NCBI GenBank assembly: GCA_964412905.1
Contig: CAYPQL010000025.1
Coordinates: 1-22,183, forward strand
Source: CAYPQL01 sp964412905
GTDB taxonomy: Bacteria; Patescibacteriota; Minisyncoccia; JAHIHE01; JAGLIN01
DNA length: 22,183 nucleotides
Reading direction: 5' to 3'
Part shown: in pieces, positions 1-6,504 of the stretch
How the letters are laid out: every line of letters starts with the position of its first letter
Numbering within the stretch: position 1 is the stretch's first letter
Made by a program: the position numbers and the translations under genes
Notes under the pieces: model-generated
Told to the model about the DNA's origin: nothing
Databases searched by the model: none
What the model saw: the letters and a program-made list of their open reading frames with translations, nothing else

Positions 1-60
1 AGGTATGACATTTCTATCGGGGAATAGTATGACATTATCATATGGGAGGGACATTGTTAC
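1..60. repeat. Short direct repeats at window edge, possible mobile-element end
   Basis: The decamer GTATGACATT occurs at 4-13 and 28-37, and GGGACATTG follows at 48-56. Spaced copies of a GACATT core at an edge resemble the multiple short terminal repeats of some insertion sequences (IS21- or IS481-like). No transposase is visible, so this is only a suggestion. The stretch lies just upstream of a strong promoter and a block of unusually AT-rich genes. Confidence 0.25.
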
Positions 61-69
61 TTATTGCTA

Positions 70-98
70 TTGACAAATCTTTCATTAGATTATATATT
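70..98 (+). promoter_or_regulatory. Sigma70-type promoter of the oxidoreductase/Nudix block
   Basis: A perfect TTGACA at 70-75 is followed after exactly 17 bases by TATATT at 93-98. Transcription would start near 105, about 20 bases before the ATG at 125. This is one of the best promoter matches in the window. Confidence 0.6.
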
Positions 99-124
99 TA
101 AATGTTAATTATCTATATAAAATA

Positions 125-406
125 ATGAAAAAAATAAATATCGTTATTATTGGACTAGGACCACACACAAGAAGAATCTACTATCCTCTTTTGGAAAAAT
201 ATTATAAACAAAAAAAACTTAATATTTCATTATTAATTGATCTAGAAGATCAATTTCAGATTATTAATGAATATCTGAAAAGATCTAAATTAAAAATTGA
301 CGAAACCTTATTTCTGAATAATAAATATAGAAATAATAAACATTTATGCACTGAGACATTATCAAAATTAAAAGAACTCAAAAAAAGGGATTGGTTAATA
401 AGATAA
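125..406 (+). pseudogene. N-terminal part of a frameshifted Gfo/Idh/MocA-type oxidoreductase
   Basis: This 93-codon frame starts with a Rossmann nucleotide-binding strand and turn (INIVIIGLGPHTRRIYYPLL, residues 4-23), as expected for the NAD(P)-binding half of Gfo/Idh/MocA sugar dehydrogenases. It ends in a frame different from the next ORF, whose first residues continue the same fold. The break lies at a run of seven A (380-386). One more A, or a -1 slip, would give KELKKKGLVNKIIISTEPKA and join the two frames. The dnaX-type slippery heptamer A-AAA-AAG is present in sequence but in the wrong phase for this reading frame, so an indel or transcriptional slippage is likelier than programmed ribosomal frameshifting. 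It could also be an assembly error. A strong promoter lies just upstream. Confidence 0.7.
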
Positions 407-1566
407 TTATTTCTACAGAACCAAAAGCACATAAAGCATATCTCCAGTGGGCTATTAATAATAATGTGGATGACATACTAATTGATAAACCGCTAACGGC
501 TCCAATTGACTGCTGTAATAATTTATCAAGCGCAAAACAAATATTTGAGGATTTTAATTGTTTAAAAAACTCATTAAAAAAGTCAAAATCTAGAGTAACC
601 ATACAAGTTCAAAGAAGGTATCATCATGGATATCTAAGCATGAAGGCATATATAGAAAATTTTATTAAAAAATATAAGATTCCTATTTCTTTTTTGGATA
701 TATATCATGCAGATGGAATGTGGAATATGCCAAACGAACTTTTTTCTAGAGAGAATCATCCTTATAAATACGGCTATGGAAAGCTAATGCATTCCGGTTA
801 TCATTTTATTGATTTGCTTGTTATGTTTTTAGAGGCAGAGAATAAATTTTTACCATCTTGTAAAAAAATTGATAATGCAAGTATGTTTGTCCAAACTCTT
901 AATCCAGAAGATTTCTTCAAGCAAATAAAGATTGATGATTATTTTTCTCTATTTAACAATGATTCTGTTTATAATTTTAAGAAATATCTAAAACATCTTA
1001 AAGTAGAACGGCTTGGTGAGCTTGATGTATATGCTATTATACAGTTTAAAAATCATAATAACGTATTGACTACAGCTTCTCTTAATTTGTTACAAAATTC
1101 ATTTTCTAGAAGAGCGTGGACAAATTTGCCAAAAGATACCTATAAGGGAAACGGGAGAGTGAGGCATGAAAGATTAAATTTGCAGTTAACTTCCTTGTTG
1201 AATGCACAAGTTCATTCTTACCAGTCTCATGAAATTAATAAAAAAAGTAAAATAATATCTGGAGAAGGCAGCGAAAATCATTTTGACATTACTTACTATA
1301 GAAACATTGGCTTAATAGGAGGAAGGGCATTTGAAAAAAATGTATATGGAGAAAATGCATATTTGAAAAACAAAGATAAAAACTATAAAGGGCATAATGA
1401 GTCTGCCAGAGAAAAATGTTTTTTGAATTTTATTGAAGGGAAAAAGCCTCAGTCGTCCTTTGAAGGTCAGAAAATTACGACATTATTACTTTCAAAAATG
1501 TATGAATGTATATATCTGGGTAGACATGGCAAGATACCCTATATTGAGTTTAAATTAAAAATATAA
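391..1566 (+). pseudogene. C-terminal part of the frameshifted Gfo/Idh/MocA-type oxidoreductase
   Basis: This 391-codon frame opens at a TTG, but that is probably not a real start because the sequence continues the upstream Rossmann fold. The opening IIISTEPKAHKAYLQWAINN and the following DILIDKPL match the family block in which a Glu/Asp-Lys-Pro motif contacts cofactor and substrate. HSGYHFIDLLVMF, about 135 residues in, corresponds to the family's glycine- and His-Asp-containing substrate loop. The joined protein would be about 480 aa, longer than the usual 330-400 aa. Codon use is very rich in AAA, ATA and TTA, unlike the housekeeping genes further right, which suggests a different origin. 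The Nudix gene follows 30 bases downstream and is probably cotranscribed. The substrate cannot be told from the sequence. If the A7 run is misread, this is an intact gene. Confidence 0.7.
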
Positions 1567-1596
1567 TAAGGCTTATCAATTAAATTAAATAATAAA

Positions 1597-2001
1597 ATGA
1601 AGAATCTGTTTCAAGTTAATTCATCAGTTATAATATTGAATTCAAAAAATAAAGTACTTCTTGCAAAAAGAAGTAAAAATGAAGATGTATATCCTGGTCT
1701 GTGGTGCATACCTGGTGGAAAACTAGAGATAACGGACTCTTGTCTTGAGGAATGCTTAAGGCGAGAGATAAGAGAAGAAATAGGAATAGGAATATCAGAC
1801 ATTATGTTAATAGAGAATGATACAAATTGCAAATTAGATATTAATAAATTATACCTAATCTTTACTGCAAAACACAGTTCTGGCGATCCTCAACCACTTG
1901 ATTCAACAGAAAAAGTTGACTGGTTTGATGTGAAAAACCTGCCAGCTGAAAATGAATTTACTCCGCGCACAAGAAATATAATATTAAATACCTTAAGGTA
2001 G
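1597..2001 (+). CDS. Nudix hydrolase (MutT-like)
   Basis: This 134-aa protein is a single Nudix domain, the usual size for a MutT-like pyrophosphohydrolase acting on NTPs or nucleotide-sugar-like substrates. The Nudix box runs from about residue 40 to 64 (IPGGKLEITDSC, then REIREEIGI), with the metal-binding residues R56, E57, E60, E61 and G63 present. Compared with the consensus Gx5Ex7REUxEExGU, it has one extra residue before the helix and Asp in place of the first Glu. The segment PGLWCIPGG and the late strand VDWFDV are also typical. It lies 30 bases after the oxidoreductase reading frame and shares its AT-rich codon use, so the two probably form one operon. No clear Shine-Dalgarno precedes the ATG. 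The substrate is unknown. Confidence 0.88.
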   Translation: MKNLFQVNSSVIILNSKNKVLLAKRSKNEDVYPGLWCIPGGKLEITDSCLEECLRREIREEIGIGISDIMLIENDTNCKLDINKLYLIFTAKHSSGDPQPLDSTEKVDWFDVKNLPAENEFTPRTRNIILNTLR

Positions 2002-2109
2002 ATTTGTAATATTTATAATTGTTATTTGATAATTATTTTTTTCAATATGCAGAGAGCAGTTTTTTATTTCAGATATTTGAATATAACATGAATACCTCTA
2101 AAAAAGCTA

Positions 2110-2223
2110 TTATTTCAAATCCGGAATAAACAAACTCTTATTTAAAGCCAGATTCCTAAATTTAGTTCTAATGTCCTCCACTACGCCACCCAGATAAAAA
2201 AAGTCTTTATTTAAAAAACTTTT
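2110..2223 (-). pseudogene. Minus-strand coding fragment ending in IPDLK
   Basis: On the minus strand an open frame between stops reads KSFLNKDFFYL, then GGVVEDIRTKF, and ends in NKSLFIPDLK and a stop. It has no start codon. The first part resembles a second fragment behind the repeat at 2661-2695 (NKGLFRVGGVVEDIRTEF). The last part resembles the end of the fragment at 3165-3455 (VKDVYMPDLRWEG). Such shared ends suggest decayed copies of one gene family. I do not recognise the family. The alternative is a non-coding repeat that happens to be open in this frame. Confidence 0.3.
2158..2192. repeat. 35-bp direct repeat, copy 1
   Basis: This stretch matches 2661-2695 with one mismatch in 35 bases. 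The core at 2164-2192 is 29 bases and identical, and includes CTCCACTACGCCACCCA. Twelve bases further on, both copies continue with CTTTATTTAAA. The two copies bracket the twin-motif peptide gene. Confidence 0.85.
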
Positions 2224-2301
2224 TTATGACATCTTCGAGCAATATAAGAATCAGAAAAGCATTGCCTAGCGATCTTATTTCGAGAATCCCGCCCAGAGAG
2301 G

Positions 2302-2336
2302 TTGACAACAACCCAATAATATATTAATCTTATAAT
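2302..2336 (+). promoter_or_regulatory. Possible promoter of the 44-aa peptide gene
   Basis: A perfect TTGACA lies at 2302-2307. At the 17-base spacing the -10 would be TAATCT (2325-2330), a poor match. A perfect TATAAT at 2331-2336 is 23 bases away and nearly touches the ribosome binding site. The -35 is clear but the -10 is not settled. Confidence 0.35.
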
Positions 2337-2350
2337 AAGGAGGTGAGAAT

Positions 2351-2485
2351 ATGGCTTACGAAGAAGGATGGGGCCGTGTAGGCGGACCTCATCCGAAAAA
2401 AAATAAAAAGTACGAGGAAAGAGAAGTTGAAGAACTGGACAGCATAGAGTGGGGCCGTGTAGGCGGACCTCATCCGAACAGTTAA
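2351..2485 (+). CDS. 44-aa peptide with a duplicated WGRVGGPHP motif
   Basis: An ATG follows the near-perfect Shine-Dalgarno AAGGAGGTGA (2337-2346). The peptide starts MAYEEGWGRVGGPHPKKNKK, continues with an acidic linker (YEEREVEELDSIE), and ends WGRVGGPHPNS. The motif WGRVGGPHP occupies residues 7-15 and 34-42. The DNA coding for both copies (2369-2397 and 2450-2478) is identical over 29 bases, third codon positions included, and is much richer in G+C than its surroundings. A terminator hairpin follows at 2520-2545, so this appears to be a single-gene transcript. There is no signal peptide or membrane helix, and the linker is highly charged. I do not recognise a family. A modified-peptide precursor with two core segments, a small binding protein with two Trp/His/Pro epitopes, or a peptide with an RNA-level role are all possible. 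No modification enzyme is visible next to it. Confidence 0.7.
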   Translation: MAYEEGWGRVGGPHPKKNKKYEEREVEELDSIEWGRVGGPHPNS

Positions 2486-2519
2486 AAAACCAGATCGCAT
2501 AATGCATCACAAAATTTAC

Positions 2520-2545
2520 GAGGCTTAACCGCCTCTATTTTTTTT
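2520..2545 (+). terminator. Intrinsic terminator after the 44-aa peptide gene
   Basis: The stem GAGGC (2520-2524) pairs with GCCTC (2531-2535) across a six-base loop and is followed by TA and eight T. It lies 35 bases after the stop codon. Confidence 0.75.
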
Positions 2546-2550
2546 AAAAA

Positions 2551-2569
2551 GCAGGTTTAGCAAACCTGA
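2551..2569. repeat. Tight hairpin
   Basis: CAGGTTT (2552-2558) pairs perfectly with AAACCTG (2562-2568) across a three-base loop, directly after the terminator. No T-run follows, so it may be a second stabilising hairpin or a decayed palindrome. Confidence 0.4.
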
Positions 2570-2660
2570 AAAGTAAACAATAAAACTCATGAATCTAATG
2601 AATTTTTTATAAATTATTAACGATTTAAACCATGAATGTGAATATTCTTCGCCATTTCAC

Positions 2661-2695
2661 AAATTCAGTTCTAATGTCCTCCACTACGCCACCCA
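2661..2695. repeat. 35-bp direct repeat, copy 2
   Basis: Second copy of the element at 2158-2192, about 500 bases downstream, with the same 12-base spacing to CTTTATTTAAA. Read on the minus strand it gives NKGLFRVGGVVEDIRTEF and then KWRRIFTFMV and a stop at 2625-2627, parallel to the copy 1 frame. Differences outside the core are mostly conservative at protein level (Phe/Leu, Leu/Val, Lys/Glu), which favours a coding origin. Confidence 0.85.
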
Positions 2696-2866
2696 CCCGA
2701 AATAATCCTTTATTTAAAGGGTTATTTTAATACCCAATTAGGGAGTTAGAACTTTTAGTAATAGTTTTTCTTGTTTTTCTTGATTTTTTATTTAATTATG
2801 TTAATATTAAATTAGGAATTGCTAAAAACAATAAGCAATTTCACAAAATAGATGGAGGTGAAAAAA

Positions 2867-3052
2867 ATGGACTTAATATTGACAATAAATGTAGCGCTGG
2901 TGATAATTATCTTGCTTTTTGCTTTAATAATTATTTATTGTTTGTTAAACCCACCGCGCGATCAAGCTGAAATAATGGAAGAAGCATACGCTGGATTACG
3001 TGGACAATCGCCATGTATTAAGCAAGATCCAAATTTCAGTTATAAAGATTAA
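2867..3052 (+). CDS. 61-aa single-pass membrane peptide
   Basis: The ATG at 2867 is chosen over the in-frame ATG at 2852 because GGAGGTG (2854-2860) lies six bases before it. The product starts MDLILTINVALVIIILLFAL and has one strongly hydrophobic helix at about residues 3-28. A charged tail follows (NPPRDQAEIMEEAYAGLRGQ, then SPCIKQDPNFSYKD) and is probably cytoplasmic. It has one Cys in the tail, at about residue 49. It has no recognisable domain. Like the 44-aa peptide gene upstream, it has its own strong ribosome binding site and its own terminator (3094-3118), so the two look like independent, well-expressed mini-genes. The strong Shine-Dalgarno is notable because most larger genes in the window have weak ones. 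Confidence 0.7.
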   Translation: MDLILTINVALVIIILLFALIIIYCLLNPPRDQAEIMEEAYAGLRGQSPCIKQDPNFSYKD

Positions 3053-3054
3053 GT

Positions 3055-3118
3055 TTAAGCTGAAACAATATTCAGTTTAAGGATCAAAATATTGTCTACA
3101 ATTTTGTAGACTTTTTTT
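3055..3118 (+). terminator. Double hairpin with terminator after the membrane peptide gene
   Basis: TTAAGCTGAA (3055-3064) pairs with TTCAGTTTAA (3071-3080), one pair being G-T. A second perfect stem, GTCTACA (3094-3100) with TGTAGAC (3105-3111), is followed by seven T and forms a classic intrinsic terminator. Confidence 0.8.
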
Positions 3119-3164
3119 ATTTTAATAAATTATATTGAGTAGTGATTGAGCGCAAAGCACAAAT

Positions 3165-3455
3165 CTAACCTTCCCATCTCAAATCCGGCATATAAACATC
3201 TTTGACAGTTTTTGATGTATCTGGTAGTATAAGTCTGTAATTAAATAGTTAATTTTGATTGGTTGGCATTGCCGATAAATCCAGACTTATAACTATGTTG
3301 ACATTATCTACTATAAAATCGCAATCATTCGCTCTTGTTTGCAAGTTATCAAATTTTCTGCCGGAGAAACGGCTTTTTGCTTTTTCTTTCGCGCGTGTTT
3401 CAAATTTTGAATAAACAGACAACAAGCTTGTTTTTGATTTGCAAGTCTTATAATT
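3165..3455 (-). pseudogene. Minus-strand gene remnant opposite the rny leader
   Basis: A 97-codon minus-strand frame has only one internal stop, a TAA at 3249-3251. It includes SVYSKFETRAKEKAKSRF, then DCDFIVDNVNIVISLDLSAM, and after the stop RLILPDTSKTVKDVYMPDL and RWEG. No start codon is present. A frame this open is unlikely by chance in such AT-rich DNA, and its end resembles the fragment at 2110-2223 (LFIPDLK). The DNA also shares TCAAATCCGG with that fragment's end. I read it as a decayed gene of unknown family. Nothing else coding is seen between 3119 and 3524, although TATAAT at 3449-3454 could serve rny. Confidence 0.35.
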
Positions 3456-3524
3456 TTAACGAATAGTGAAAGTTCCGGATTTACGCATCGGTATTTGTCC
3501 GATCAATTTAAAGGAAATAAAAAA

Positions 3525-5054
3525 ATGGAAACAATGCAAGTGTTAGTCGCGGTTCTTGTCGCTTTTAGCGCCGGTTCCGTTATTGGTTATTTCGGCAGGC
3601 AGTTTCTCGTCACCAAGCAAATGGAAACGGCCGAGGGCAAGGTGAATAAAATTCTCACTGAAGCGAAAGACAAGGCGGCGGAGATATTGCTGGAATCAAA
3701 AAACAGCGCGGTGAAAATCATTGATGAAGCCAAAAAAGAAGAGATTGAAAGAAACAGGCAGGCGGACAGGAACGAGCAGAGGCTGGCGAAAAAAGAAGAA
3801 GGTCTTGAAAAAAAGTCCGGCGAGATTGAAAATCAGAAGGCTGTTCTTCAAGATAAAGTGGCGCAGGTTATGAAGATAAAAGACGAGGTTTTGAAAATAA
3901 AAGAAGAGCAGTTTGAGAAGCTTCAGAAAGTCGCGGACTTGAATGTTGAAGAAGCGAAAAAAATAATCATTGAAAAAGTGGAAAAAGATTCCAAGGAAGA
4001 TATTGTAAAAAGAATCGGCCAGCTGGAGCAAGAAGGAACGGAAGAACTTAAAAAAAGAGCCAATGACATAATCGTCCAGGCGGTTCAAAAATACTCGGGA
4101 GCTCATACCGCGGAGATAACAACTTCAGCGGTAAGCATTCCGAGCGATGATATGAAAGGAAGAATCATTGGCAGAGAAGGAAGAAATATAAAAACTCTTG
4201 AAAAAGCCACGGGAGTGGAAGTTATCATAGACGACACTCCTTTGACGATCATTATTTCCGGGTTTGATCCGATCAGAAGGCAAATCGCGAAATTGAGCTT
4301 GGAAAAGCTGATGAGCGACGGCAGAATTCATCCCGCCAGAATTGAGGAAGTCGTTGAAGAAGTGAAAAAGGAAATTGTTGAAAAGATCAAAGACTCCGGG
4401 AAAGCGGCCGTTGCCGATGTGGGCATTGTCGGTTTTGATCCGAAATTAGTTCAGCTTTTAGGCAGGCTGAAATTCAGGACAAGCTACGGGCAGAATGTTT
4501 TGATGCACTCCATTGAAGTCGCTCATTTATCGGCATCTCTCGCTTCGGAGCTTGGCGCCAATGTCACGGTTGCCAAGAAAGCCGGATTGCTTCACGATAT
4601 CGGGAAGGCTGTTGATCATGAAATTCAAGGAACTCACATTGAGATAGGAATGAACATTTTGAACAAGTTCGGGATTCATCAGGATATTATAAAAGGAATG
4701 AAGTCGCATCACGAGGACTTTCCTTACGAAACCACTGAATCCGTAATAGTCCGGGTGGCTGACGCGATTTCCGCATCAAGGCCCGGAGCGAGAAAAGACA
4801 CTCTGGAAAATTATCTCAAGAGGCTGGAAGAGCTTGAAAATATCGCTAACGCGTTTGAAGAAGTGGAAAAGTCTTACGCGATTCAAGCTGGCAGAGAGAT
4901 CAGGGTTTTCGTTACTCCGGAGAAAATTACTGATTTAGAAGCGGCGAAACTTTCCAGAAAAATAGCCGATAACATTGAAGAAACTCTTAATTATCCTGGG
5001 GAGATAAAAGTGCATGTCATACGAGAGACGAGAGCGGTGGAGTATGCGAGATAG
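3525..5054 (+). CDS. rny: Ribonuclease Y
   Basis: RNase Y is a membrane-anchored endoribonuclease that starts decay of many mRNAs. The ATG at 3525 is chosen over the upstream TTG at 3495 because AAGGA (3511-3515) lies nine bases before it. This gives 509 aa, the usual length. An N-terminal membrane helix (about 4-25) is followed by a long charged coiled coil (about 30-190). Next comes a KH RNA-binding domain with GRIIGREGRNIK from G212, and then an HD hydrolase domain with the metal-binding pair in LLHDIGKA (H357, D358) and a later SHHED. The YmdB-like phosphodiesterase gene follows, the same order as rny-ymdB in Bacillus. All catalytic motifs are intact. Confidence 0.97.
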   Translation: METMQVLVAVLVAFSAGSVIGYFGRQFLVTKQMETAEGKVNKILTEAKDKAAEILLESKNSAVKIIDEAKKEEIERNRQADRNEQRLAKKEEGLEKKSGEIENQKAVLQDKVAQVMKIKDEVLKIKEEQFEKLQKVADLNVEEAKKIIIEKVEKDSKEDIVKRIGQLEQEGTEELKKRANDIIVQAVQKYSGAHTAEITTSAVSIPSDDMKGRIIGREGRNIKTLEKATGVEVIIDDTPLTIIISGFDPIRRQIAKLSLEKLMSDGRIHPARIEEVVEEVKKEIVEKIKDSGKAAVADVGIVGFDPKLVQLLGRLKFRTSYGQNVLMHSIEVAHLSASLASELGANVTVAKKAGLLHDIGKAVDHEIQGTHIEIGMNILNKFGIHQDIIKGMKSHHEDFPYETTESVIVRVADAISASRPGARKDTLENYLKRLEELENIANAFEEVEKSYAIQAGREIRVFVTPEKITDLEAAKLSRKIADNIEETLNYPGEIKVHVIRETRAVEYAR

Positions 5055-5108
5055 GGATATTGGAATATGGAATTTTGAATTTGGAAGTTAGAATATACTT
5101 TGAATTCC

Positions 5109-5153
5109 GCCCAGTCGCAGTCTCCGTGTCGGGACTGCGACGAAGAAACGGGC
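5109..5153. repeat. Palindromic element, family with variable paired stem (copy 1)
   Basis: GTCGCAGTC (5114-5122) pairs perfectly with GACTGCGAC (5133-5141) across the ten-base loop TCCGTGTCGG. An outer GCCC/GGGC pair (5109-5112 and 5150-5153) encloses it. The same design with different stem bases occurs at 19755-19784 and 19811-19839. It lies between rny and the next gene and is open in the frame of that gene, which falsely lengthens it. Confidence 0.75.
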
Positions 5154-5157
5154 AATA

Positions 5158-5181
5158 ATAGTATTAAGTATATAGTATTAA
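5158..5181. repeat. Short tandem repeat (TAGTATTAAG)
   Basis: TAGTATTAAG occurs twice (from about 5159 and 5173) just before the ymdB-like start. The 42 bases after rny (5057-5098) also hold imperfect copies of GGAATATGGAATTT-like units. Confidence 0.5.
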
Positions 5182-5186
5182 GCGCA

Positions 5187-5978
5187 ATGAACATCTTATT
5201 TTTCGGCGATCTTGTTGGCAGGCCTGCTCGGAATATTCTGAAGCAGGTTTTGCTTAATTATAAAAAGAAGTATAAAATTGACTTGACGATTGCCAATGCT
5301 GACAATATGGCGCATGGCAAAGGGGTAACGAAAAATACAACCAAAGAAATGACGGAAGCGGGAGTTGATGTTCTGACTTGCGGGGATCATATCTGGGACA
5401 CGAGCGAATCGCTGGATATGCTTAAAGAAGGCGGGTATAATATATTGTATCCGGCGAATTTTCCCGATATAGATGATGAAAGCAGTTATAGAATAACAAA
5501 AGTCGGCTCTTGCAAAGTTTTGGTAATAAGCTTGATAGGCAGAGTTTTTGTGGGCAATAATCCGGATTGTCCATTTCGAAAAGCGGATGAAATTATAAAG
5601 CAAAACAAGGCTGATATAATCATCATAGATTTTCACGCTGAAGCGACGAGCGAGAAGCGAGCGCTAGGCTTTTATTTAAATGGAAGAGTTTCCGCGGTTT
5701 TGGGAACGCACACGCATATTCAAACTGCCGACGAAGAAATACTGGACGGCGGAACCGCTTATATTTCTGATGTCGGAATGGTCGGTCCGAAAGATTCGAT
5801 TCTGGGCTGCGATAAAAATGTGGTCATAGAACAGATGCTTAATCAAAGGAAATTTCATTATGAAATAGCTAATGATGAAAATATTTTGATCAATGCGGTT
5901 GTGATAAACATTGACGAAAAAAGCGGAAAAGCAAAATCTATAAATCGCTTAAATGAGGTAGTAAAAATTGCCTCCTAA
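5187..5978 (+). CDS. ymdB: YmdB-family metallophosphoesterase
   Basis: The TIGR00282/YmdB family are two-metal phosphodiesterases; the Bacillus member cleaves 2',3'-cAMP and affects RNase Y-dependent RNA levels. The start MNILFFGDLVGRPARN at 5187 is chosen because the frame upstream is only a palindromic repeat. The product is 263 aa, the family length. Metal ligands are visible as D8, the ANADN block (family usually ENxxG, here Asp for Glu), CGDHIWD, DFHAEATSEK and GTHTHIQTAD. It follows rny by 132 bases, and the rny-ymdB pairing is conserved in Firmicutes, which supports a shared role in RNA turnover. Confidence 0.93.
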   Translation: MNILFFGDLVGRPARNILKQVLLNYKKKYKIDLTIANADNMAHGKGVTKNTTKEMTEAGVDVLTCGDHIWDTSESLDMLKEGGYNILYPANFPDIDDESSYRITKVGSCKVLVISLIGRVFVGNNPDCPFRKADEIIKQNKADIIIIDFHAEATSEKRALGFYLNGRVSAVLGTHTHIQTADEEILDGGTAYISDVGMVGPKDSILGCDKNVVIEQMLNQRKFHYEIANDENILINAVVINIDEKSGKAKSINRLNEVVKIAS

Positions 5979-5999
5979 AATAAATTTGCTTTATTTTAG
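5975..5999 (+). terminator. A+T-rich hairpin at the end of the ymdB-like gene
   Basis: CTAAAATAAA (5975-5984) pairs perfectly with TTTATTTTAG (5990-5999) across a five-base loop and includes the stop codon. There is no separate T-run, so termination would be weak. Confidence 0.35.
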
Positions 6000-6015
6000 C
6001 GGTTTGTGTTATAAT
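5986..6015 (+). promoter_or_regulatory. Extended -10 promoter for the HU gene
   Basis: TGTTATAAT (6007-6015) combines a perfect TATAAT with the extended -10 TG. The -35 is weak (TTGCTT at 5986-5991, 18-base spacing). The start near 6022 leaves a leader of about 185 bases before HU, with no obvious conserved structure. Confidence 0.5.
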
Positions 6016-6207
6016 GGGGTTGTGGGCGCTTTGTTATTCTGTTGTTATACTGATACAGTAGCTAGTAGTTCAGTAGTTTAACAACAGAAAAGCGCGATAA
6101 ATTCACGCGCGCAATCAGCGCAAAAGTATCCTTATATTCGCTTATTCTAGACAAAAAAATAAACTTTCAATCTAACTTAATACTAATCAAGAAGGGAGGT
6201 GAAACAT

Positions 6208-6483
6208 ATGACAAAAGACGAATTAATTGATGCCGTTGCGGCAAAGACTGATATTTCCAAGAAAGACACGGAAAGAGTTGTGAATACTATTTTGGAAACA
6301 ATCACAAAAACATTGGTTGATGGCGGCAAAGTCGCTTTGACCGGATTTGGAATTTTTTCCGTGAACAGAAGAGAAGCAAGAACAGGAGTCAATCCTCAAC
6401 ACCCGGAACAGAAAATCCAAATTGCCGCTATGAATGTGCCTAAATTTAAGGCTGGCAAAAGCCTAAAGGATGCTGTGAGATAA
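6208..6483 (+). CDS. hup: HU/IHF-family DNA-binding protein
   Basis: HU is a small dimeric nucleoid protein that bends DNA. The ATG at 6208 is preceded by GGGAGGT (6194-6200) at seven bases, so the upstream in-frame GTG at 6199, which overlaps that ribosome binding site, is rejected. The product is 91 aa, the standard length. Family marks are the N-terminal MTKDELIDAVA, the core GKVALTGFGIFSV, the DNA-binding arm RREARTGVNPQ and the C-terminal PKFKAGKSLKDAV with the conserved Pro-Lys-Phe-Lys. It has its own promoter and terminator, as expected for an abundant protein. Confidence 0.96.
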   Translation: MTKDELIDAVAAKTDISKKDTERVVNTILETITKTLVDGGKVALTGFGIFSVNRREARTGVNPQHPEQKIQIAAMNVPKFKAGKSLKDAVR

Positions 6484-6504
6484 ATTTAGTTATGTTTTAA
6501 ACAA

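Noticed and set aside
378..406. Programmed -1 ribosomal frameshift of dnaX type
   Set aside because: The heptamer A-AAA-AAG exists, but its codon phase belongs to the downstream frame. In the upstream frame the heptamer is A-AAA-AGG, a poor slippery site.
2211..2510. 99-codon minus-strand frame with SDEVRLHGP twice
   Set aside because: It is the exact antisense shadow of the duplicated WGRVGGPHP coding repeat. The plus strand has the ribosome binding site and terminator; the minus strand has neither.
2158..2695. A tRNA gene at the 35-bp repeats
   Set aside because: The repeat has the order of a tRNA 3' end, but no matching 5' acceptor, anticodon arm or pairing T-stem strand lies upstream of either copy.
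3495..3524. TTG start of RNase Y at 3495
   Set aside because: The ATG at 3525 has AAGGA at proper spacing and gives the family-standard N-terminus right before the membrane helix.
3696..4106. 136-codon minus-strand frame opposite rny
   Set aside because: It lies opposite the lysine/glutamate-rich coiled coil, whose antisense gives Phe/Leu-rich open frames by composition. No ribosome binding site.
5100..5186. N-terminal extension of the YmdB-like protein
   Set aside because: The extra 29 codons read through a palindromic repeat. The family N-terminus MNILFFGD begins at the internal ATG at 5187.
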